NCBI GenBank assembly: GCA_047602305.1
Contig: JASGHO010000001.1
Span: forward strand, 2,232,001-2,296,000
DNA: 64,000 bases
Origin: Ancrocorticia sp047602305
Lineage (GTDB): Bacteria > Actinomycetota > Actinomycetes > Actinomycetales > Actinomycetaceae
Reading direction: 5' to 3'
The notes beneath the pieces were generated by a model. That model had not been told where the DNA came from. It did not search any database and saw only the letters and a list, made by a program, of their open reading frames with translations. The stretch's first letter is position 1. The number at the start of each line of letters is the position of its first letter. Below are positions 36,012-43,790 of this stretch, in pieces. A program made the translations under genes and the position numbers.

Positions 36012-36080
36012 AACTATAAGAAGTTTGTACGCCCATGTCTCTCCCCCAAAAGTAGGGAAATACAATCCAACAAAAGTAGG
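36012..36080 (-). promoter_or_regulatory. Peptide promoter: -10 box and two 24-bp-phased repeats
   Basis: On the minus strand CCTACTTTTG occurs at 36071-36080 and 36047-36056 (24-bp step), followed about 30 bases later by CTTATAGTT, conserved as CCTATAGTT in the decayed copy. Repeat next to a missing -35 box is the layout of an activator-dependent promoter. Confidence 0.6.
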
Positions 36081-36265
36081 AGAACCTAAGTAATTACTTG
36101 GTTTTCCCGGGGTTTAAATGTAAGTAACAAAAAAGATACCTAGGTCTCAAAGTTAACCATAAGGACTTTAATCCTACTTACATTGAAAGCCCATTGTTCC
36201 ACAAGTATCCTAACTTGTTAGTTAACAAAGAAACATTTTGTACGAACATGGCTGGCTGACTATAG
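36081..36265. other. AT-rich gap between regulator and peptide gene
   Basis: Contains AATGTAAGTA (36117-36126) and its complement TACTTACATT (36175-36184) about 50 bases apart, plus ACTTGTTAGTTAAC. No gene seen. It may terminate the regulator transcript or hold further control sites. Confidence 0.4.
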
Positions 36266-36934
36266 CTAGTGTCGGACCAGGCCCAGTTCGTATGCCCTCA
36301 CAACAATCTTGAGGCGAGTATTGACCTCCAGTTTCGTCATGATTGACGACACATGGCTCTTGACGGTTGATTCACGAACGAACAGCTTCTCGGCAATCTC
36401 CTGATTGGAATACGCCTGGCACAAGAGCTCCAATACCTCTTGCTCACGAGGGGACAGCTGCAACTCAGGCATCTCCACAGGAGGAGCCTGAACCAAGTAG
36501 TCCTTCACCAATCGTGCGGTTGGTCCGGGAGAGACGACGGTTCCGCCGTCCACCACCTGACGCAAACTACTGATCAGCTCTTCTGGCGATGTGCTCTTGA
36601 GCAGGAAACCTGCGGCGCCAGCACGCAAACCCGCGAGCATCACTTCGTCGTCGTCAAACGTCGTCAACAGCAGAACGCGAGTGTCCGGGGAATGGAAGCG
36701 AACCTGCTCAGCAGCCGTCACGCCATCCATCACCGGCATGCGGATATCAGTCATGAGAATATCCGGCTTCAGATCCGCGGCAAGTCGAATTGCCTCGAAT
36801 CCTGTTGCTCCTACACCCACAATCTCGAACTCAGGAGCCTGGGCCAAGTATTCCATAACGTTCTTGCGGACATTCTCGTCATCATCAACAATAACGATCC
36901 GAACACGATCTTGTCCTGACGTACCGGTTGTCAT
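36266..36934 (-). CDS. NarL-family response regulator (TCS-3)
   Basis: Regulator of 222 aa. Receiver: DDDEN near residue 17-21, phosphoacceptor Asp in ILMTDIRMP near 64, Lys in FLLKSTSPEE. LuxR HTH at about 158-215 (LSPREQEVLELLCQAYSNQE). GGGAAGAAA precedes the ATG. It lies 11 bases after the kinase gene on the same strand and directly upstream of the secreted peptide gene, which has phased direct repeats at its promoter; control of that promoter is the natural hypothesis. Confidence 0.92.
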   Translation of the reverse strand: MTTGTSGQDRVRIVIVDDDENVRKNVMEYLAQAPEFEIVGVGATGFEAIRLAADLKPDILMTDIRMPVMDGVTAAEQVRFHSPDTRVLLLTTFDDDEVMLAGLRAGAAGFLLKSTSPEELISSLRQVVDGGTVVSPGPTARLVKDYLVQAPPVEMPELQLSPREQEVLELLCQAYSNQEIAEKLFVRESTVKSHVSSIMTKLEVNTRLKIVVRAYELGLVRH

Positions 36935-36945
36935 TTTCTTCCCCT

Positions 36946-38232
36946 TTAGCGTCGTGCCGGGAGTGAAACCCCGACAATCCAGCGCGATTCTGTTGCTGAA
37001 ACCTCAACCGTGCCGCCCAACGACTCGGCTCGTTCACGCATTCCTACCAATCCCAACCCATCATGGCTCACAGAATCCTTCATTGGACTTCCGCCTGCCG
37101 CGATGCCGTTAACAAAAGCTGCCTCAAGGAGATCATCTTGAACATCAATCATCACCTTGACGGCACTATCTCGTGACGCGTGCTTCACCATGTTTGAACA
37201 GATCTCCGTCACAATCTTGGCAAAACCGGCATTTGTCTCGTCAGAGATAGAATCCAGATCGCCCTCGACGGCAACCTGGACGTCAACCCCGGCGGCCCGA
37301 ATCTTATTCGTTTCCTCAAGTAGGATATCGCGCAAGGGCAACGTGGGAATAATGAAGCGTTCTGCCGACGTACGCGACTCCTCATCCGCCACCTGCTCCG
37401 ATGCCCGCAATACCGAGAGCATGGACCTAAGATCCGCCGTTGCACGGCGCCCGGTCCGCGCAATGAAATCAAGATCGTCATTCAAGTGGTCCTGATACTC
37501 TTCCACCATCTGCCACAGGCGGACTTCCTCGGGCGAATATCGACCATCATGTATGTCTTCACCGGGAACCCTGAGGGATTCGCGAAACCTCTTGAGTTCC
37601 GTAAGCTTCAGCTTCATCGCCTCGGCACGCATCACCACCATGGTGGTGGAGTACACGGCGGTATCGTGCAATTCGCGGGCAATCGCGCGGCGTTGCTCCG
37701 AAAGCTCCTCGCGCCGCTGCTCATCCAACTTCCTATTGGTGTCACTTTGCCGCCCCAGCAGCTCGCCAACCGTAGCGAAGGAGAGCATGAGAGCACCAAA
37801 CAAGAATATCCCGTTGATGACCTGCGTGGTACTCGCATAGGGGATTGTCAGGGAGATCAAGGAGCCGAGGTACCAAATGCCGAAGAGCATGGCTTCGCGC
37901 CTGTACCTGCGCCACAGCAAGAGAAGCACCATGAAGAACATGGACAAGGAGGCGGTTTGCATCGCCTTATCCGGTGTGAACCACACCAGGGTCACCACAA
38001 CAGCAAGAGCTGTTGCCGAGGGGATCATCCATTTACTGGCGGTCATCACGCAGATGCAAGCAGCTGACATGAGAATCACCGAGAACATGTCAAAAACGCC
38101 ATCCCAGCTCGTGGCGAGGATGACGACAAGAAGGGAGCCCCCAAGACCAATCGCGGAGACCGGGAGAAGGTCGTCAAGACCGACGCGAGATCGACGGGCC
38201 CACAACGCCCTCGCTTTGTCGCGCACACTCAT
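36946..38232 (-). CDS. Sensor histidine kinase (TCS-3)
   Basis: Membrane kinase of 428 aa. Five to six hydrophobic segments at about residues 22-145 with short loops, then a coiled coil (about 160-185). HisKA_3 phosphoacceptor His lies in AIARELHDTAVYSTTMVVMR, with an unusually long helical pair of about 90 residues before the HATPase domain; N box EICSNMVKHAS and a C-terminal GLGLVGMRERAESLGGTVE. A membrane-only sensor domain is compatible with detecting a small peptide or lipid. Start ATG 38232 follows AGAGGAAAG. Palindrome CCATATTTTC/GAAGATATGG lies 70 bases upstream. Confidence 0.92.
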   Translation of the reverse strand: MSVRDKARALWARRSRVGLDDLLPVSAIGLGGSLLVVILATSWDGVFDMFSVILMSAACICVMTASKWMIPSATALAVVVTLVWFTPDKAMQTASLSMFFMVLLLLWRRYRREAMLFGIWYLGSLISLTIPYASTTQVINGIFLFGALMLSFATVGELLGRQSDTNRKLDEQRREELSEQRRAIARELHDTAVYSTTMVVMRAEAMKLKLTELKRFRESLRVPGEDIHDGRYSPEEVRLWQMVEEYQDHLNDDLDFIARTGRRATADLRSMLSVLRASEQVADEESRTSAERFIIPTLPLRDILLEETNKIRAAGVDVQVAVEGDLDSISDETNAGFAKIVTEICSNMVKHASRDSAVKVMIDVQDDLLEAAFVNGIAAGGSPMKDSVSHDGLGLVGMRERAESLGGTVEVSATESRWIVGVSLPARR

Positions 38233-38300
38233 CGCTTTCCTCTTCTCACAGCTTCCTTCGCCTCATAATTTGGGAACAGTATCTTCTCGCAAAAGTCTTA

Positions 38301-38323
38301 CCATATTTTCAGTGAAGATATGG
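38301..38323. promoter_or_regulatory. Palindrome upstream of TCS-3 kinase
   Basis: CCATATTTTC-AGT-GAAGATATGG, 9 of 10 arm bases complementary. It lies 69 bases before the kinase start, where an autoregulatory site would be expected. No regulator can be named. Confidence 0.4.
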
Positions 38324-38380
38324 TGGAGTTGTCAGAGCTCTCACGTGAGATGCCAAACTTCACACGATATGGAGTAAGAA

Positions 38381-38509
38381 ATGAGAACAGCTGGAAACCA
38401 ACTCCAGCACATCCCATATAACCACCTCCACACTGCTGAGCATATCGCGCGAACCCACCGTACAAATGGGCCTTTTAAGCCAACAAGGACCTACCACAAC
38501 CATACTTAA
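38381..38509 (+). CDS. Possible 42-aa His/Thr-rich small ORF
   Basis: ATG at 38381 is preceded by GGAGTAAGAA; the frame of 42 codons ends at TAA 38507. Seven of 42 residues are His. No signal peptide and no known similarity. It lies divergent to the TCS-3 kinase in an otherwise empty 470-base gap (38233-38705). Chance origin is quite possible. Confidence 0.18.
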   Translation: MRTAGNQLQHIPYNHLHTAEHIARTHRTNGPFKPTRTYHNHT

Positions 38510-38705
38510 TCAACAAAAGTCATGGTAGAGCAGTAAAGAGTAGTGCATACACAAGGATTTAAGCGCTGACGATTGGGGAAGCTGGCGCTAACAAGTGGTC
38601 GAAAACTGTGCATGTTAGGTAATGGATAGATCACCGTATGAGATGGCGCGACATAAGAGGTCACGCCAATTCGGTCTTGGAGGTTGCGCCGCAACCTCTC
38701 ATACG

Positions 38706-39377
38706 TCAGATAATCCTCCGGGCAGCTGCCCAGCGCGCCAACTCATGGCGGTTCGACAGCTGAAGTTTGCGCAACACCGACGAGACGTGCGTCTCCACCG
38801 TCTTCACCGAGATAAAAAGATCGGACGCCACTTCCTTATAGGAAAGCCCGCGCGCGATGAGGCGCATCACTTCCTGCTCACGGGCGGAGAGGCGGTTGAG
38901 CTCGTCGTCGTTCTCAGCAATATCGGCACGTCCAGCACCGAAAGCATCCAATACGAACCCGGCAAGCCGCGCGGAGAAGGCGGCGTCGCCTTCTGCTACG
39001 CGCACGATCGAGTCCACAAGTTTCTCGCCGGTCACGTCCTTCGTCACGTACCCGCGAGCGCCCGCACGCACCACGCCAACCACGTCATGCGCCGAGTCCG
39101 AGACCGAGATCGCGAGGATCTTGGTGCCGGGATAGAGGTCCTGACAACGCGAGACCACCTCGGCACCCCCGCCCCCGGCGCCTCCCGGGAGGTGGACGTC
39201 AAGCAGGACAACATCCGGACGCAGTACGTGAGCTGCGGAAACGGCAGATTCGACGTCGTGGGCTTCGCCAATGACGTCGACAGTGGGGGTTGCGGTGATG
39301 CTACCAACCCGGCGAATCTCGCCAATCATGCCGGCGCGGGCGAGCGGATGGTCATCCACCACAAGTACTCGAATCAC
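38706..39377 (-). CDS. NarL-family response regulator (TCS-4)
   Basis: Regulator of 223 aa. Receiver: VVDDHPLARAGM at the N-terminus, phosphoacceptor Asp in VVLLDVHLP near 52, Lys in YVTKDVTG. LuxR HTH at about 155-215 (LSAREQEVMRLIARGLSYKE). GTG at 39377 is preferred: GAAGGAGGAG lies just upstream and the protein then starts as typical receivers do. A 10-copy 7-bp tandem repeat begins 14 bases before the start codon. The partner is the PspC-type kinase at 39700, on the same strand. Confidence 0.9.
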   Translation of the reverse strand: MIRVLVVDDHPLARAGMIGEIRRVGSITATPTVDVIGEAHDVESAVSAAHVLRPDVVLLDVHLPGGAGGGGAEVVSRCQDLYPGTKILAISVSDSAHDVVGVVRAGARGYVTKDVTGEKLVDSIVRVAEGDAAFSARLAGFVLDAFGAGRADIAENDDELNRLSAREQEVMRLIARGLSYKEVASDLFISVKTVETHVSSVLRKLQLSNRHELARWAAARRII

Positions 39378-39390
39378 AACTCCTCCTTCG

Positions 39391-39460
39391 CACGACTCAC
39401 GACTCACGACTCACGACTCACGACTCACGACTCACGACTCACGACTCACGACTCACGACT
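39391..39460. repeat. CACGACT x10 heptanucleotide tandem repeat
   Basis: Exactly ten perfect 7-bp copies, ending next to the Shine-Dalgarno sequence of the TCS-4 regulator. Slippage would change leader length by 7 bp per event. On the minus strand each unit contains GTG, a possible alternative start. Confidence 0.95.
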
Positions 39461-39699
39461 CACCGTACCAACAAATCGCGACCGACATAGTAGGACGAGG
39501 GGTTCACAGCAGCGGAGCTAGCAATGACAGAAAATGACTCTTAGCAACAGAAATCGAACTTACTGGCTTCGATTTCTCTTGCTAAAGGTCACACCAGCCA
39601 TCGCGAAGGATCACGCCAGCCATGACTGTGACGCACGTTGGAGCACGATGCCAAAGATGTGCTACCGGCAAGGTGGTGAGGATGGCTCGGGAGGGCCGC

Positions 39700-41067
39700 T
39701 CAGCTGAGAGCCGTGAGTGGCATGTTGAGGTGCACCTCGGTGCCGGGGTCGCGGCGGCGGAACGCCGCCGCGCCGCCATGGCGCTCGACCCGCTCAATAA
39801 TGGAATCACGCACCCCGTGCCGGTCCTCCGGGATCTCCTCCACATCGAAGCCTGCGCCATGATCGCGCACGTATACATCGACCTTGCCGTCCGAGATTTC
39901 GGCATAGAGGGAAACTGGTGGGGCGCCATGGCGCACGGCGTTGGCCAGCGCCTCTTTGGTAGCGGCAAGCAGCATGGGCGAGTTGGCATCGAGCTCCCCC
40001 TCGCCAACAACCACAGCTTCCACATTGATCCCGTAGAGGTCCTCCACCTCCTCGGCCGTCGTCTTGATCGCCTCGCTGAGCGAGACGTTTTCTTCCTTCG
40101 GGTCCGCGTACAGCCACGAGCGGAGTTGGCGCTCCTGTACTCGGGCGAGGCGTTGGACGGCATCGGGGTCGTGGGCTTGATTGCGGATGAGGGTGAGGGT
40201 TTGGAGGACGGAATCGTGCAGGTGGGCGGCCATGTCGGCGCGCTCGGCCGCACGGGCACTCTCCTCGCGAGCATTCTGCAGATCCCGGAGCAAGCGCTGA
40301 ATCACGGGCCACAGCGCCAATCCTGCCGCCGCAAGCACTCCTACGCCGAGCATGACCGAGCTGACCATCCGCGTGAGAGACTCGTTGCGCACGAGCAGCA
40401 CCAACACCCCGATGACCAGCAGCGCGATGCCGCCGCCCAGTCGGAACATCGCCTCGCGCGCCGGGAGCGAACCCGAGAAATTCGACCATGCCAGCCCCGC
40501 CCCAGCAACCATGCAGACCACCGCCACGATGGTCCCCCACGGGAGATCAAAGAGTGAGAAGAGAAGCACCGCGAGCGCAGCGAGCAGGGCACCCGCAGCA
40601 TAAAGCAACAACAGGGGGCGCCGTCCCAGGGCATTCCTTGGGGCCGGGGCAAGCTTGATGGACGAGGGGCGCTTATCCGAGACGGGGATCGAGATGGAAA
40701 GCCACAGATAAAGGAACAAACCAGCGCCGAAGAGGAAAGATAAAGCCACAAAAGTGAGCCGGACCAGCCTCACCGGCAGGGCAAGATGATCGGCTATACC
40801 TTGGCATACCCCTAGCGCGATACGGCCGCTGCGCGGCCGCCGCAGCGGATAGCGCTCAGCTGCCGCACTATCTCCAAGCCGCGCACTATTCTCTGATTGC
40901 GAGTTATATCCAAGCGGCACATCATTCCCAAAGTGGTCAACTCCCGGTTGACTCACCCGAGCCGCATCGTTTCCAAAGTGACCTGCCCCCGGTTGCCCTA
41001 CCCGCGACACACCCGGAACATGAGTCCTCTGAAGCCTCGGCTCATCCGCCCGACAATCTTCCTGCAT
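39700..41067 (-). CDS. PspC-domain sensor histidine kinase (TCS-4)
   Basis: Kinase of 455 aa. A hydrophilic N-terminus of about 75 residues precedes a PspC domain (about 78-135; SGRIALGVCQGIADHLALPV then a membrane helix), further helices to about 245, then HisKA_3-like segment with His in MAAHLHDSVLQTLTLI and HATPase motifs EALANAVRHG and DHGAGF. PspC-kinase plus PspC protein in divergent orientation is a common actinobacterial envelope-stress module. About 320 bases with the heptanucleotide repeat separate it from its regulator. Confidence 0.92.
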   Translation of the reverse strand: MQEDCRADEPRLQRTHVPGVSRVGQPGAGHFGNDAARVSQPGVDHFGNDVPLGYNSQSENSARLGDSAAAERYPLRRPRSGRIALGVCQGIADHLALPVRLVRLTFVALSFLFGAGLFLYLWLSISIPVSDKRPSSIKLAPAPRNALGRRPLLLLYAAGALLAALAVLLFSLFDLPWGTIVAVVCMVAGAGLAWSNFSGSLPAREAMFRLGGGIALLVIGVLVLLVRNESLTRMVSSVMLGVGVLAAAGLALWPVIQRLLRDLQNAREESARAAERADMAAHLHDSVLQTLTLIRNQAHDPDAVQRLARVQERQLRSWLYADPKEENVSLSEAIKTTAEEVEDLYGINVEAVVVGEGELDANSPMLLAATKEALANAVRHGAPPVSLYAEISDGKVDVYVRDHGAGFDVEEIPEDRHGVRDSIIERVERHGGAAAFRRRDPGTEVHLNMPLTALS

Positions 41068-41712
41068 GCCCCGATCATCGCACGAGCCGCACCCAAATCC
41101 CCATCCCCGCGCCCCGATTTCAGGGTCAACTCAGGGATGCGCGACCACTCACTATCTGAAGAATCCACACTTCCGGCAAGAATCCACACTTCCGGCAAGA
41201 ATCCACACCTACACCCCACCCCTAACCGTGGTTTGTCGCCCAAAGTGTGGTTTATCGGAACAACCCGCCCCGTCACGTGAATCCGAAAACGACACTCCTT
41301 TGCGACGACGACGCCAAGGGGCCAAGGGGCCAAGGGCACAACAACGGCCCCACGGGTAGGACGACAACGTCCGCACCCAACTACTCGGGGCCGGACGTCG
41401 TCGTCGTCAAAACAGTATTCTCACACGTCACAACGCAACAGCCCCGGGGGTATACCGATTTTTCGCGGCATTGACCTTCCCGGGGCTCTCTATGAACAAC
41501 TCTATCCCCAGATCTCCCTCGCGCTCTACTCGCTAGGTGAATATGTCGTCGTCGTCAAAACGGGAACTTGGCCAGTCACCAACCCCGCCCCAACACCAAC
41601 CCGCACCCCAACCCGATCCCCAACCCGCCCCCCCACCTCCCTGCGAAATCTCAGGGTCCAATCAGGGTCATCCCCAATACCCGAAACCCCGCGAAACCCG
41701 AAGAATTGAAGC
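41068..41712. repeat. Intergenic stretch with family C copy 2 and a family B fragment
   Basis: GAATCCACACTTCCGGCAA occurs in tandem at 41158-41195. Family C copy 2 follows (41196-41260: CTAACCGTGGTTTGTCGCCC, AAAGTGTGGTTTATCGG). GTGAATCCGAAAACGACACT then CCTTTG at 41279-41305 is a fragment of family B. Promoters of the divergent PspC genes must lie here; nothing else is recognised. Confidence 0.55.
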
Positions 41713-43278
41713 ATGTCAGTTACATCCTTCTTCGCCACCATTCGCTCGTGGGGCTTCGAACGCCGCAGCGACGCCCCAATTGCGGGTGTTGCTAGTGGGC
41801 TTGCGGACGCCTGGCGAGTCGACCCGATTCTCATTCGCGCCGGCTTCCTCGCCCTCACCTTTGTGGGCGGCGCCGGCCCCATGCTGTACGCGCTGTGCTG
41901 GGCCATCCTCCCGGACGCGCAGACCAAGGAGATCCATGCCGAGGAAGCGGTGAACGGACGCGTTTCCGGCGGCCTCGTTGGTGCGATGTCGCTTTTCCTC
42001 ATCACCCTCGCCACCTTCACCAGCATGAGCTTCTTCAGCGCCCTCGGCCTCCTCGTCACGGCGATCGTCGCCCTGCTGGTCTACACGTCGATGTCCGGCA
42101 AGGATCCGTACCGCCAGCCCCCGGCTTCGCCCGTGTGGGATGAAACGACCCAGTCCTGGACCGCACCGACGACGACGGCGCCCTTCACCTCCTCCTACAC
42201 CACCGGCACTGACTACACCGGTACTGAAGACACTGGCGCTGAGTTCTCCGGTGCCGACCACGCCAACACCGGCGCCAACTACAGCGGTCCAAGCGCGCCA
42301 TACTCCAACGATCTCGGGAGCGACCCCATGAACGCCCAAACACCTCCCACCGGCCAGCCTCACCAACCGGGCACCACCGGCTATCCAGGCACCGCCACAC
42401 ACCCCGGCCAACCCGGCCAAACGTGGCAGCCGCCGCAACCGCCACATTCCCCGCAACCGCCACATTCCCCGTCTCAACACCCGGCAGCCGACCCCGCCGC
42501 TGCCCGCCGCAAGGCGGAGCAAAAGGCCCGTGCCGACATGGAGGCGCAGCGCGCCAAGGCTGCTCGCGAGCATGCCCGCGCCCAGCGCGCCGCCGAGCGC
42601 AACCGCCGTAACCTCTCGGGCCGCGTCCTGGCTGCTCTCCTCGGCTTCTCCCTCCTGGCACTCGCAGCGTTCATCATCGTCGCCGACTCCGGCCATCCCT
42701 TCTTCGCCGACGTCTCCCCCGCCGCCGCAGGCATCGGATTCTTCGCAGCCCTTCTCGGACTGATCGTCATGGTGGTGGGCGTTGCCGGGCGCCGCGGCGG
42801 ATTCTTGTCCTTCCTCGCCGTCGTCGTCGCTCTTGTGGCGGTCCCGCCGGTGGTCACGAACACAACCGTCTACTCAAACTCCACGTTCGCGGGCGGGCGG
42901 CTGTGGGCGCCGCAGACCTCTGACCAGCTCGGGAGCGGCTTCTCGGTGCACATGGGCGACGCCGTCCTCGACTTCTCCAATTTCGTCCCGGACAGCCCGC
43001 CGGAGCGAATCAACGTGGTGAGCTCGATGTCCTCGCTCGACATGCAATTCGCATCCGACCAGAAGGTGGCCATCATCAGCCGCGTCACCATGGGCTCACT
43101 TGAGTCCGATTCCCCCGGCGTGTTCCTCTCCAGCGGCGCACCGTTGGATGAGATCGCCGTGGCTGGGATCGCCAGCGACACCCTCTTCATCGGCGGAATC
43201 AAGTCCGTCAGCGAAGCCGACATCGTCATCGACGCCGACATCTCCATGTCCGGCGCCACCATCGAGATCGTGCGCTGA
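41713..43278 (+). CDS. PspC domain membrane protein
   Basis: Membrane protein of 521 aa. PspC domain at about residues 14-75 (RRSDAPIAGVASGLADAWRV, then FVGGAGPMLYALCWAILP). A long linker of about 150 residues is Thr/Pro/Gln-rich with Tyr/Thr/Gly repeats, then an Ala/Arg-rich charged helix (about 255-300), a helix pair (about 305-380) and a C-terminal domain of about 130 residues that resembles the DUF4097/LiaF-type adhesin-like fold. Divergent from the PspC-type kinase. Probable regulator or sensor of envelope stress. Confidence 0.85.
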   Translation: MSVTSFFATIRSWGFERRSDAPIAGVASGLADAWRVDPILIRAGFLALTFVGGAGPMLYALCWAILPDAQTKEIHAEEAVNGRVSGGLVGAMSLFLITLATFTSMSFFSALGLLVTAIVALLVYTSMSGKDPYRQPPASPVWDETTQSWTAPTTTAPFTSSYTTGTDYTGTEDTGAEFSGADHANTGANYSGPSAPYSNDLGSDPMNAQTPPTGQPHQPGTTGYPGTATHPGQPGQTWQPPQPPHSPQPPHSPSQHPAADPAAARRKAEQKARADMEAQRAKAAREHARAQRAAERNRRNLSGRVLAALLGFSLLALAAFIIVADSGHPFFADVSPAAAGIGFFAALLGLIVMVVGVAGRRGGFLSFLAVVVALVAVPPVVTNTTVYSNSTFAGGRLWAPQTSDQLGSGFSVHMGDAVLDFSNFVPDSPPERINVVSSMSSLDMQFASDQKVAIISRVTMGSLESDSPGVFLSSGAPLDEIAVAGIASDTLFIGGIKSVSEADIVIDADISMSGATIEIVR

Positions 43279-43292
43279 GCGCTAGGAGCATC

Positions 43293-43733
43293 ATGAAAAA
43301 CTATCGTCCTTCCTTCGGAACCATCTTCATCGGGTTGTTCGCCGTCCTACTCGGTACCGGCGCACTGCTCTCGGCCTTCGGCTTCAACGTGTTCTTCTCC
43401 CCACGCCTGAATCTCACCTGGCTGGTGGCCGGCGTGCTCGTGCTCTGCGCGGTCCTGCTACTCACCGCGGCCCTGTGGCCCCAGCGCAAGAAGGACGCGG
43501 ACGCTGTGGCGACGGGTACTGGTTCGGCGGCAAGTTCCGCAGCCACCGGTTCACTGTCCGCTTCTTCCGCATTTTCGACGGCGACGCCCGCCAGCTCCGC
43601 ACCTGCTACCGAATCATTCGCGACGTCTCAGACGGAACAGTTCTCCACTCAGCCGACCCAGCGCTTTGCCACCCAGCCCACGCAGGAGTTCAATTCTGCG
43701 GGCTTCGACGCTCCGGCCAAAGAAGAGAAGTAA
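43293..43733 (+). CDS. Small two-helix membrane protein of the PspC cluster
   Basis: Protein of 146 aa. Two hydrophobic segments (about 8-28 and 39-58), then a Ser/Ala/Thr-rich tail with repeated Gln-Pro-Thr-Gln-x-Phe. TAGGAGCATC precedes the ATG 14 bases after the PspC gene, so they form an operon. Similar small proteins accompany PspC genes in actinobacteria; activity unknown. Confidence 0.75.
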   Translation: MKNYRPSFGTIFIGLFAVLLGTGALLSAFGFNVFFSPRLNLTWLVAGVLVLCAVLLLTAALWPQRKKDADAVATGTGSAASSAATGSLSASSAFSTATPASSAPATESFATSQTEQFSTQPTQRFATQPTQEFNSAGFDAPAKEEK

Positions 43734-43735
43734 AA

Positions 43736-43775
43736 GAGCTCCCGCCAATAGGTTTTGTCCTATTGGCGGGAGCTC
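43736..43775. terminator. Bidirectional terminator hairpin
   Basis: Perfect 17-bp arms GAGCTCCCGCCAATAGG and CCTATTGGCGGGAGCTC around TTTTGT, between converging genes. CCTATTGGCGGGA-CTC also occurs at the end of repeat family E (63168-63183), suggesting the terminator derives from that repeat. Confidence 0.85.
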
Positions 43776-43790
43776 AATGAGTGTTCAAGC

